A DNA stretch of 64,000 nucleotides from Monoplex corrugatus. Its lineage: Eukaryota; Mollusca; Gastropoda; Littorinimorpha; Ranellidae. Shown here piece after piece: positions 26,561 to 37,400 of the stretch (position 1 is its first letter; the number at the start of each line of letters is the position of its first letter). Under the pieces are notes generated by a model that was not told where the DNA came from, searched no databases, and saw only the letters and a list, made by a program, of their open reading frames with translations. The stretch is taken from the NCBI GenBank assembly GCA_030674185.1, contig JAPXFY010000022.1, positions 2,430,093 through 2,494,092 of the forward strand, written 5' to 3'. A program made the translations under genes and the position numbers.

Positions 26561-26889
26561 TCACCATCATCCTCCTACCACTATCTCCACTTCCCATCCA
26601 ACATCAGCATCAATACCCTCCTTCAATCATCCATCCCTCCCCATCACATTTACTACCTATGGCCCTCCTATCATTCATCACATCACTCCTACACAAATGT
26701 ACATTACTACTTAACAGGACAGCATGCCCTTATAATCACCATATCCCTCCATAACAACAAAAAATATTCAACCTCTATCAGTTCCCTTCCCATCCAATTC
26801 AAAGCCTTGAATTTGACCCTACGACAATATATCTCAATGACCAACTTCCTAATCATTATCCCTTTTTTTTTTAAACCACACCCATCAAA
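26561..26889. other. Spacer, nothing recognised
   Basis: Decayed edge of the preceding array followed by AT-rich single-copy DNA with a T run near 26863-26872. Confidence 0.5.
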
Positions 26890-28440
26890 CATCACTGATT
26901 TATAAACATGTAATAGGGCCTACCTAACATCACTGATTCATACACATTCTTGTAATAGGCCTACCTAACATCACTGATTCATACACATTCTTGTAACAGG
27001 GCAATAGGCCTACCTAACATCACTGATTCATACACAGTATTGTAATAGGGCCTACCTAACATCACTGATTCATACACAGTATTGTAATAGGGCCTACCTA
27101 ACATCACTGATTCATACACATATTGTAATAGGGCCTACCTAACATCACTGATTCATACACAGTATTGTAATAGGGCCTACCTAACATCACTGATTCATAC
27201 ACAGTATTGTAATAGGGCCTACCTAACATCACTGATTCATACACAGTATTGTATACTAATAGGGCCTACCTAACATCACTGATTCATACACAGTATTGTA
27301 ATAGGGCCTACCTAACATCACTGATTCATACACAGTATTGTAATAGGGCCTACCTAACATCACTGATTCATACACAGTATTGTATACTATAGGGCCTACC
27401 TAACATCACTGATTCATACACAGTATTGTAATACTAATAGGGCCTACCTAACATCACTGATTCATACACAGTATTGTAATAGGGCCTACCTAACATCACT
27501 GATTCATATACATTATTGTAATAGGGCCTACCTAACATCACTGATTCATACACAGTATTGTAATAGGGCCTACCTAACATCACTGATTCATACACAGTAT
27601 TGTAATAGGGCCTACCTAACATCACTGATTCATACACAGTATTGTAATAGGGCCTACCTAACATCACTGATTCATACACAGTATTGTAATAGGGCCTACC
27701 TAACATCACTGATTCATACACAGTATTGTAATAGGGCCTACCTAACATCACTGATTCATACACAGTATTGTAAATAATAGGGCCTACCTAACATCACTGA
27801 TTCATACACAGTATTGTAATAGGGCCTACCTAACATCACTGATTCATACACAGTATTGTAATAGGGCCTACCTAACATCACTGATTCATACACAGTATTG
27901 TAATAGGGCCTACCTAACATCACTGATTCATACACAGTATTGTAATAGGGCCTACCTAACATCACTGATTCATACACAGTATTGTAATAGGGCCTACCTA
28001 ACATCACTGATTCATACACAGTATTGTAATCTAATAGGGCCTACCTAACATCACTGATTCATACACAGTATTGTAATAGGGCCTACCTAACATCACTGAT
28101 TCATACACAGTATTGTAAATAGGGCCTACCTAACATCACTGATTCATACACAGTATTGTAATAGGGCCTACCTAACATCACTGATTCATACACAGTATTG
28201 CAATAGGGCCTACCTAACATCACTGATTCATACACAGTATTGTAATAGGGCCTACCTAACATCACTGATTCATACACAGTATTGTAATAGGGCCTACCTA
28301 ACATCACTGAGGCGGAGGACAGGACCGTTGGCGACGGCTGGCTTCAGAGTGTCTCTCATCTCCCTCTCGCCATCACGGGCAGGAGAATGATGAGATGATG
28401 ATGAACATCACTGTTCATATACAGTATTGTAATAGGCCTA
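26890..28440. repeat. 42-bp minisatellite
   Basis: About 35 copies of a 42-bp unit (tgattcatacacagtattgt, then aatagggcctacctaacatcac). A few copies carry small insertions (tactaatag, ctaatag). As 42 is a multiple of three, the - strand reads a 14-residue repeat (YESVMLGRPYYNTV). A LINE tail is inserted at 28310-28403. Confidence 0.97.
28310..28403 (+). mobile_element. Very short LINE 3' end inserted in the 42-bp array
   Basis: About 94 bp foreign to the array. It reads as the last residues of a LINE ORF (SVSHLPLAITGRR then MMR and stop) followed by a gatgatgatga tail. The array motif aacatcactg stands on both sides (28300-28309 and 28404-28413), consistent with a 10-bp target-site duplication from target-primed reverse transcription with extreme 5' truncation. 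The ORF match is from memory; the duplication is visible. Confidence 0.7.
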
Positions 28441-28454
28441 CTACTTGAAGTCTG

Positions 28455-28960
28455 CATTGTTTAGAGGATTATACACTCGACAATTCGTACGTGCTCCATT
28501 CAATAATCTGCCAGCAATTATCTGGCAGTGTACTCCATTCCAATCTGCCAGCAATTATCTGGCAGTGTACTCCATTCCAATCTGCCAGCAATTATCTGGC
28601 AGTGTACTCCATTCCAATCTGTCAGCAATTATCTGGCAGTGTACTCCATTCCAATCTGTCAGCAATTATCTGGCAGTGTACTCCATTCCAATCTGTCAGC
28701 AATTATCTGGCAGTGTACTCCATTCCAATCTGTCAGCAATTATCTGGCAGACAGCTAAGCCTACACAAAACCCTATGTGCTGGCAAGGTCTTGAAATGGG
28801 GAGGGAGAGGGCCCCGTGAAACACGAAACACTAACTGTGACTAAGCTCACGCTACCAGAATGATTGACGCATTATGATTAAGATGGGCAGTGAGGACGCC
28901 AAATGTTAATGCTGTAGATGGGACTGAACTCAAGATATAAGCTTTTGATCCATGACCCCA
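28455..28960 (-). mobile_element. SINE copy expanded internally by a 37-bp array
   Basis: Reverse-oriented SINE. The core gctccattcaataatctgcc and ctatgtgctggcaaggtctt flank an array, then come gatgggcagtgaggacgcca and the head complement gggactgaactcaagatata. The expanded piece is the gccagcaattatctggcag segment, a different part of the SINE from the one expanded at 17025-17945. Confidence 0.82.
28500..28750. repeat. 37-bp minisatellite inside a SINE
   Basis: About seven copies of ccaatctgtcagcaattatc followed by tggcagtgtactccatt. Confidence 0.95.
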
Positions 28961-29008
28961 GCTTAAGAAATTCTAGAACAAGTGTGATTGCCTGCATTAA
29001 AAACAAAC

Positions 29009-29270
29009 AGGAATGAGAAAAACATGAAAATAGAATCAGAAGGCATATTGATATTTGATATAACAAGACAGGCACAAATTTCCTCATGCTCATCCAGACA
29101 ACAGGGAAGTTTGGCTGATTTTCCTTTGGTTTTTGTGTTTGTTGTTATTTGTTGCTGTCTTTAGTTTATAAATGCTTGACAAAGGCCAGTTGGCTGAAAA
29201 TTTGCGCCTGTCTCGTCTTGTTACATTAGATAAGCCTTCTGATTCTATTTTTGTGTTTTTCTGGTTCCTT
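29009..29270. mobile_element. Foldback element with about 75-bp inverted arms
   Basis: The left arm (from gaatgagaaaaacatgaaaa through tagaatcagaaggc and aacaagacaggcacaaattt) is matched in inverted order by the right arm (aaatttgcgcctgtctcg ... gccttctgattcta ... gtttttctggttcctt). Matching is imperfect but continuous over roughly 75 bp each side around a loop of about 110 bp. There is no coding sequence. It could be a MITE or the inverted duplication of a single retroelement end. The short phrase ggccagttggctgaaaattt in the loop is similar to one at 62836-62850. Confidence 0.65.
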
Positions 29271-30121
29271 TCTAAAGAACCAACCAGCCTGTGAAAACAA
29301 TCTAATCAGCAAATCTGACATAACTTTTAGTTGTAAGGGCACTTTAACAATAACAAAAAGTATGTAACAGATCCATAACTAACAATGACAATTAAACTTT
29401 TGGAGCAATTTCAAAATATTTTACCCTAGTGACGATAGTGGATGTAGGCCTATGGTAAAGAATTTTAAAGAGCTTCTGACCTAATGTACATCCTCACACT
29501 GCAAGTATAATAACCTGCCAGCTAGTGCAAAATTCATTCTACTTTCTAGTTTCTACATCTACTTTCCTTGTTTCCATGCATTGGCAAGTGTGCGAGGTAC
29601 CAAGACACACATACACATATTGCCAACAATCATATACATGACCTCTGACATATTTGGCTGTACATATCAATGGGGGAGGGGGTGGGAAAGGGGGAGGGAA
29701 CTGAGCGGTATGATCAGATGGTGTGGGTGGATATCAGTATGAGGAAAAAAAGTTGACAGACAATCTTGTCCTTTCTTTCATATTATCAAATCATCATTAT
29801 TAAATGCAAATTTCAGTTTAAGTCAAACGCTCAAGAAGCTCAACAAGGCTTGAAAGACAACAGACTAGAACGAGGCGTGAACAGTGTTGCTAACTGAAAT
29901 TGACGTCTGCTAGTGCTAGGAACTCAGGAATGCTCTGTTCAGAGTGACACGATCATATGAAATCTCTCGTCCAAAGTCAATCTCTTTGAAACCATCAGGA
30001 TGTTTAGAGTATGCGCTAATTTAGCAACGACCTCACAATTTGTTTCCGTCAGATAAATTCGACTGGGATCGACTGGAACACGCCAAATACACACTAACTT
30101 GTAAATGTAAGGGGGACTCAC
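29271..30121. other. AT-rich spacer, possible first intron of a - strand gene
   Basis: Single-copy sequence with a purine-rich stretch at 29670-29702. If the - strand exon at 30122-30378 is real, this is the start of its first intron. I found no convincing next exon. Confidence 0.4.
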
Positions 30122-30378
30122 TGCGTTTGGCTGAGGTAGTCAAGTGCCCAACGTAAACTCTCTCCTTCGATCTCGGACGGCTCTAGCATATAAGACACAT
30201 GCCGAATAGGGGAATCATTCTCCTCTGATGACGGTTCCTCTACATCACGACAAAATGTTTCCAGGAATCGTTTAAACGACGATATTTCATTTTCATTGGG
30301 ATCATCCATCCCTGTGATAAGCTTCGTGCACCATGCTAAAGCAACTAACACTTTGTGCTCATCAATGCATGACGTCAT
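30122..30378 (-). CDS. Candidate first coding exon of an unrecognised gene
   Basis: On the - strand an ATG at 30378 opens 85 codons of normal amino-acid composition (begins MTSCIDEHKVLVALAWC, later acidic: EEPSSEENDSP). The frame runs into a strong splice donor: the exon would end at 30122 and the intron begin GTGAGT, leaving phase 2. A stop follows at once if the donor is not used. Unlike nearly every other ORF here it lies in single-copy DNA. It is divergent from RAD51C, about 1.8 kb from that gene's ATG. I do not recognise the protein. It could also be a chance ORF or part of an old element. No further exon was found within the window. Confidence 0.4.
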
Positions 30379-30775
30379 GAAAATATGTGTAAGTGGTTCC
30401 CACTTCCCGCGGCATTTGGACCGTCACCGTCGTCTGCAAATACAAGGATCCATCAACAGAGTTTGTACCTGTCGTGTTTTGTTACCTAGGCCAAGATTTA
30501 AAACTTGTCACAGGTTTCATTAATTTTTTGTATTCAAACTGCTACATTTCAGTTTTAGACTGAGTCTGTCAAGTGCGCAAACGTCGGACATCAATCGGAA
30601 GAACCTGTGTTCAGTCTAACCTACTGCTACTGCCAAGTCAGTCATCTCAGGGGTCTGGCGTGTAAATAATGGATAGTTTTGTCCGATCTCCCCAGTTCAA
30701 AGTGTGTGCAGACCTGTCAGTGCCTAGTCACCCCGTCATATGTATACGTATGCAGAATATTAAACACGCGAACGA
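30379..30775. other. Single-copy region between divergent genes
   Basis: Mixed-composition DNA with several CpG dinucleotides (for example acacgcgaacg at about 30764) and no repeats. It could hold the promoter of the - strand candidate exon. No specific binding site can be supported. Confidence 0.35.
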
Positions 30776-31265
30776 TTGAAGTATTTGAAACACTCACTTA
30801 AAGTAAAGTTAAACTTAGTTAAACTTAAACTTAAAGGCAGAAGGACAAGAGGTGACCTTATTCAAACGTATAAGATATTTAATGGAGTTGATAATATTTG
30901 TGTTGACTCACTGTTTTCTGTTTCACAATGTAATATCACAAGAAACAAGGAAGGAAAGATATTTATTTAGCACTGTCGTACTAACACTTTTCTTTTTCAC
31001 ATCGAGTAGCCCCTTTGTGGAATAAACTCCCAACTAACATAAAATTTGCACAAGATATAAACAAATTCAAGAATTTTTTTGACGAAATTCCAAAATTCAA
31101 AGAACTTTTTTTCGATTATGATGATTAAAGGCCTGATTAGGCTTGTGCAAACAAAAAGAAAATGCGCATTAACACCTGTTTTATAAATAGTTGAGAATGA
31201 GGGGACATAAATAGGCCGAAAGGCCTAGGCCATTGAAAGCCAGTCCCAACTACTACTACTACTAC
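30776..31265 (+). pseudogene. LINE C-terminal remnant (jockey/CR1-like tail)
   Basis: The opening frame contains GRRTRGDLIQTYKIFNGVDN followed by NITRNKEGKIF, the pattern found near the C-terminus of jockey/CR1-group reverse transcriptases. A stop then appears, and other frames continue weakly with WNKLP-type sequence (about 31018-31040). The element ends with ggccgaaaggcctaggcc (a palindrome) and an (act)n tail at 31245-31265. Decayed and not functional. Confidence 0.7.
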
Positions 31266-31325
31266 GCACATTAATTATGATTGTTACATAGTAAAGTCAC
31301 ACTGTGACTCATGTCAGCGGCTGAG

Positions 31326-31405
31326 TTAACCCTTTGACTCCCGTACCAACAGCACAAACTTAATCCTTTTATTCCTTCACCGTATCCACTAGTTTCCTAG
31401 AGGAA
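31326..31405. mobile_element. Partial TTAA-type MITE
   Basis: Begins ttaaccctttgactcccgta and contains attccttcaccgtatccact and agtttcctagaggaag, the left half of the foldback MITE at 51019-51168. The right half is absent. Confidence 0.6.
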
Positions 31406-31424
31406 GAGACCAGACAAACCTCTA

Positions 31425-31565
31425 CCCTTTACCCACATGACCTGGGAGATCAGACAAACCTCTACTCCTTACCCACCAGGTGGAGGTGCCTGGGAGGATC
31501 AAATCCAGAGTCCTCTGATAGGGAGTCCAACATTCACCTGCTTGAACACTGCGCCCGCTACTGGC
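31425..31565 (-). mobile_element. tRNA-related SINE head
   Basis: The sequence ctttacccacatgacctggg and the run from ggaggatcaaatccagagtc to acactgcgcccgctactggc match, in reverse orientation, the tRNA-derived head of the SINE whose body lies at 500-690. Box B complement is near atcaaatccagag. A roughly 20-bp imperfect repeat (aagctgtctgctcacttgta) follows at about 31627-31700. Confidence 0.65.
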
Positions 31566-31739
31566 TAAACCATGATAATTGTGTTCACATACAGTCACTA
31601 TCATACACTGATGTGTGTTCACGTGTATAAGCTGTCTGCTCACTTGTACAAGCTGTCTGCTCACAAGCTGTCTGCTCACTTGTACAAGCTAGCTGCTCAC
31701 ATGTACTGATGTTCTGATGTATGCTCATAGTCATACGTA

Positions 31740-32012
31740 CTGATCACATGGTTATAATATATAATTGTATATGCTATGCTCTCTATAATTTTCCATTGCT
31801 TTTATTCTTGCTTTTATTGCTTTTATTCTTTCTCCCCATTTATAGCCATGCGTGTGTGTGTGTGTGTATGTGTGGTGTGTGTGTGCGTGCGTGTGTGTGC
31901 GTGCGTGCGTGCGTGCGTGCTTGCGTGTGTGTCTGCTTCAGCGCTTAGATTTGATTTTATCAAGAATTTTGCGCTATATAAATATTGTAATTATTGTAAT
32001 TATTAATTATTA
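31740..32012 (+). mobile_element. L2/CR1-like LINE 3' UTR
   Basis: The + strand counterpart of the 3' UTR at 2214-2480: atatgctatgctctctataa, tttattctttctccccattt, a GT/GCGT microsatellite at 31853-31931, then cagcgcttagatttgatttt and the terminal gcgctatataaatattgtaa with an ATT-type tail. The unique parts are nearly identical to the 2.2-kb copy, suggesting a recent origin. It ends about 200 bp before the RAD51C ATG. Confidence 0.85.
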
Positions 32013-32218
32013 GCTCACAATGATGTCGGGTTCATGTGCACACATGCCTGTGAATCTCTGTTGTGTTTGTTTACAGATCACAGATTTTTCATAGAAGCAT
32101 TTCACCAGTACCAGACAAGAACAGGGCATGCATGATGCATGATGACCAAACAGAGCAAAGAAAGATTGGCACCACCATCATGAAATGGCAGTAACTGATT
32201 ATATTGAGCTTGAAAATC

Positions 32219-32372
32219 ATGGCAACCAGTACAGGTATGAACATGGGTGTGACCTCACAGCGACAGTTGCTGACCTTTCCGTTGTCATCGGCAGTGCGAG
32301 CCAAACTGTCAGCTGCTGGCTTCCTTACGGTGGCTGACCTCAATAACATTAAGCCATCACAACTGAGTAAAG
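32219..32372 (+). CDS. RAD51C: RAD51C exon 1
   Basis: ATG at 32219 and donor aaag|gtgaga. It ends phase 1 after SQLSK, the same place as the human exon 1 boundary. A tttacag at about 32069-32075 could be the acceptor of a spliced 5' UTR. Confidence 0.88.
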
Positions 32373-34383
32373 GTGAGATTATAAATGTGGCATTGTTGAA
32401 CTTTAGTCATTCTGTTGAGATGAGATAGTCCAGCCCTGCAAGTGGCAAATGTTTTACTCGCCTTGGCATGATGATTTCGCTTTTAAGTGAAAAACAAATC
32501 TGGTGACAGAACACGTCCCTGCCTAACACCTCTTTTGATATTTTGGAAAGGGCTTATAATGATATCATTTTCAACTCTTATTTCTGCTGTTTGTTTCCAA
32601 TACATGCATAGATGTGTACAATAAAAACTCCACTGTGTACATGACTGTTCACACTGTGTACATAATATAATATATGTATAGATATATATGTACAATAAAA
32701 ACTCCACTCTGTACATAGCTGTTTACAGTGTGCATAATATATGTATAGATGTGTACAATAAAAACTCCACTCCACTCTGTACATAGCTGTTTACAGTGTG
32801 CATAATATTGTATATGTATAGATCATTAGATGTGTACAATAAAAACTCCACTGTGTACATGGCTGTTTACACAGTGTACATAATATTGTAATATATATAG
32901 ATGTGTACAATAAAAACTCCACTGTGTACATGGCTGTTTACACAGTGTACATAATATGGTATATATATAGATGTGTACAATAAAAACTCCACTTGTACAT
33001 GGCTGTTTACACAGTGTACATAATATGGTATATGTATAGATGTGTACAATAAAAACTCCACTCTGTACATGGCTGTTTACACAGTGTACATAATATGGTA
33101 TATATATATATAGAGATGTGTACAATAAAAACTCCACTGTGTACATGGCTGTTTACACAGTGTACATAATATGGTATATATATATAGAGAGATGTGTACA
33201 ATAAAAACTCCACTGTGTACATGGCTGTTTACACAGTGTACATAATATGGTATATATATAGATGTGTACAATAAAAACTCCACTCTGTACATGGCTGTTT
33301 ACACAGTGTACATAATATGGTATATATATATATATAGATGTGTACAATAAAAACTCCACTGTGTACATGGCTGTTTACACAGTGATTACATAATATGGTA
33401 TATATATATATATAGATGTGTAACAATAAAAACTCCACTGTGTACATGGCTGTTTACACAGTGTACATAATATGGTATATATATATATATATAGATGTGT
33501 ACAATAAAAACTCCACTCTGTACATGGCTGTTTACACAGTGTACATAATATGGTATATATATATATATATATAGATGTGTACAATAAAAACTCCACTGTG
33601 TACATGGCTGTTTACACAGTGTACATAATATGGTAGGTATATATATAGATGTGTACAATAAAAACTCCACTCTGTACATGGCTGTTTACACAGTGTACAT
33701 AATATGGTATATATATATATAGATGTGTACAATAAAAACTCCACTCTGTACATGGCTGTTTACACAGTGTACATAATATGGTATGTATAGATGTGTACAA
33801 TAAAAACTTCACTGTGTACATGGCTGTTTACACAGTGTACATAATATAGTATATGTATAGATGTGTACAATAAAAACTCCACTGTGTACATGGCTGTTTA
33901 CACAGTGTACATAATATAGTATGTATGTATAGATGTGTTCAATAAAAACTCCACTCCACTGTGTACATGGCTGTTTACACAGTGTACATAATACAGTATA
34001 TGTATTGATGTGTACAATAAAAACTCTACTCTGTACATGGCTGTTTACAATGTGCAGATTACATGATATGTATATATATAGAATATATGTGACACACATA
34101 GTATCTTAAGAAAAAGGTAATAAATTTCCTGCATTTCCAGAAACAGGCATCAACCTGGAAGACGCCGTAGAAGTGATAAAGATCATATCAGGGGAGGGAA
34201 GAAGCACAGCATCAACAGCCAGTCAGAGTGCTCTGGAGTTGTTGGAACAGGAACAAACGTTACCCAGCATTGTGACTTTCTGCGCTGACCTTGATGAGGT
34301 GCTGGGAGGGGGCGTGGCACTTCGCAAAGTGACGGAGATCTGTGGTGCTCCTGGTGTGGGGAAAACCCAGATGTGGTGGGTTT

Positions 34384-34444
<61 letters not shown>

Positions 34445-37400
34445 TGCCTCTGTGTGTGTGTGTCTGCCTCTGTGTGTGTGTGTCAGTGCCTCTGTGTGTG
34501 TGCGTGTGTTAGTGCCTGTGTGTTGTGTTTGTGTGTGTTAGAGTGCCTGTGTGTGTGTGTTGTTGTTGTTGTGATACTAATTTACTTAAACTTTGCTCTG
34601 TGGGAATGCCTAGGGCTCTTTCAGTATAAATAATATCCCTGCTGGAAATTATGTGCTAGAAATTGCTCTTTTATGTCAGTCTCTTTGCTTCTGTCTTGTT
34701 CCTTTGCTTTCTGTCATTTCTTGGTATCATTTTCTGCCTTGCTGGTCCATTCACCTGTATGGATTCGATAAGGTATTACATACTTTCTCTTAGGATTGAT
34801 AATTCGGCACATGTAACACCTCTTACATACTACTAAGAGGAATGTGTTACACGTGGTAGTTGATTTTGTTCATTATACATAGTACTGTACAGGACGAAGA
34901 GAGAAGAAAGTGGATAGGGAAAATAAAAGTGTCCATTGTCACTGGAAATTCAGGGAAGGCAGATTTGCTGTAGGTGAACTTTACTATGTATACAAAATAT
35001 GCCATGTATGAAATCTTCCATTTATTGAAAGATCACCCGTCTGTTCAATCATTCATCTATCTACCTATCCATTGTCAGTGATGCTCTTCCTCCCTCTTCG
35101 TAAAAAATAACAACCAACCAATGAGAATAAAAAACGATATAAGCTCTTTCCAAAACATCAAAAGAGGAGTAAGACAGGGTTGTGTTTTTGTCACACAGAT
35201 CATGAGAAACCTAGAGGAAGACCCTGGATTAAAGGTCGGAGGAAAAATGATAAACCAACATTCGATATGCAGATGACACCGTGCTAATTGCAGAAAGTGA
35301 AAGGGACCTACAAAACCTTGTGAATATACTTGAAATAGAAAGCAAAGGTAAGGGGTTGGAACTAAACAGCAGGAAGACTGAAGTCATGGTGATCATTAAA
35401 AAACATGAAATCCCCTCATGCAAAATAACAGCAAACGGCACAACCTTGAGACAGGTTGATAATTTTAAATACCTTGGAACGATCATTTCACCAGACGGCA
35501 GATGCACATCAGAAATAGCCAGCAGAATCGGCCAAGCCAAAACAACATTCAAGAAGATGAAAAGCATTCTTACCAGCAAATGCCTGTCAATTAACATCAG
35601 GAAGACAGTTCTTGAATGTTATATAGAACCAATACTGTTGTACGGATGTGAGGCGTGGACAGTCAACAAACAAAGCCAGAACAAGATTGAGGCAGCCGAG
35701 ATGTGGTTTCTAAGAAGGATGTTGAGAGTTCCATGGACAGCAAAGAAAACAAACGAGACAGTCTTGATGGAGGCAGACACAAGTAGATCATTCATAAGGA
35801 AGATTAGGAAAAGACAGGCAACATTTATAGGCCATTTTATGAGGAAAGGGGAATTGGAAACACCTGGTCACAACGGGAAAGCTGGAGGGAAAGAGAGCAC
35901 CAGGTAGACCCAGGGAGAAGATGCTAGACGGACTTGCAGAGTGGCTGGGGACAGGGAGGGTGGTAGAGATGCTTGAGGCAACAAGAGATAGAGACAGATG
36001 GAAGTCAATAATCGCCAACGCCATGCGGCAAGGCACCTGATGATGATGAACCAATTAACATGGAAGCCTCTAACAACCTTAATGTTATTGTCAACTTAAA
36101 TATTATTAGACAACTTTTATCTGTTGTCAACTTAAATGTTTAATTTTATCTGCTGTCAACCTCTCTGTGTTACCTGGTACTTCTTTTTTTTTTTTTTTTT
36201 TTTTTAAAGGAAGATGATTGCATATCAACTGAAGGTGTGTGTGTGTGTGTATGAGTGAATGAGAAGAACTCAGAAAAAGTCAAAACTGTGTGATTGTCTC
36301 CCTGCCTCTCTGTCTGTCTGTCTGTCTGTGACAAATATGTGTGAACAAGACATTCTCACCTCTCTATGCATGGATCTTAACCAAATTTTGGTCAGTGCTG
36401 TGAAGACTGTGGAGGACTCATGAAGCATAAGTTCGGCAGTCTTAAAGTCAAAGTCACATAGACATAGACTAAAAAAAACAAAATGCTTACATTCAGCAAT
36501 TTGGGAAAGGTATGTAAACCACATGTTGCCAGGAATTTGTGAAAATATTGAATTGTGTTTTCACTGTTTTGACAGTTTACCATTGTCCTTCACTTTAGGT
36601 GAGTTTTTTTTTCATGCGACGCATCTTAAGGTGATGGTGACCTTGAGAAGTACAAAATCTGGATTATCTGTGATGCTTTTTGAATGAAAAGAAAGTTTGT
36701 TAAATGGTTTGAACTTCATGTCTTTTTTAATGCCTTTTTCCTTTATTTTGTTTGTTTTGATTTTTCTAAAACCTAGCATTCAGCTGGCTGTGGATGCCAG
36801 CATTCCTGAAGAGCTGGGTGGAGCGGGAGGGGAGGTAATCTACATTGACACAGAGGGCAGCTTCATCATTGAACGAGTTGTCGACGTCGCTAAGGCAACC
36901 ACCAACCACTGTCAACACATGGCAAAGAACATGGAAGGTGTGTGTGTGTGTGTGTGAGTGTGTGTGTGTGTGTGTGTGTGAGAGAGATAGATAGAGAGGG
37001 AAAGATTGTGTGCGTGTTACACGTGTGTAAGTGTATAATTTGACATATTTCCACATGTCTTACACACATAGGAACAACAAGAATAAAATGGTAATAACAA
37101 CAACCAACCATAACATCAACAACTACCAACCACAACATCAACAACTACCAACCACAACATCAACAACTACCAACCACAACATCAACAACTACCAACCACA
37201 ACATCAACAACTACCAACCACAACATCAACAACTACCAACCACAACATCAACAACTACCAACCACAATATCAACAACTACCAACCACAACCAACCACAAC
37301 ATCAATAACTACCAACCACAACATACAACTACCAACCACAACACCAAACACAACAACTACAAACCAAAACCACACATCAACTACCAACCACAACATCAAC

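Noticed and set aside
23434..26754. 1,106-codon + strand open frame
   Set aside because: Translation of the ccatccctcctatcatcacc array. Openness follows from the near absence of G on this strand.
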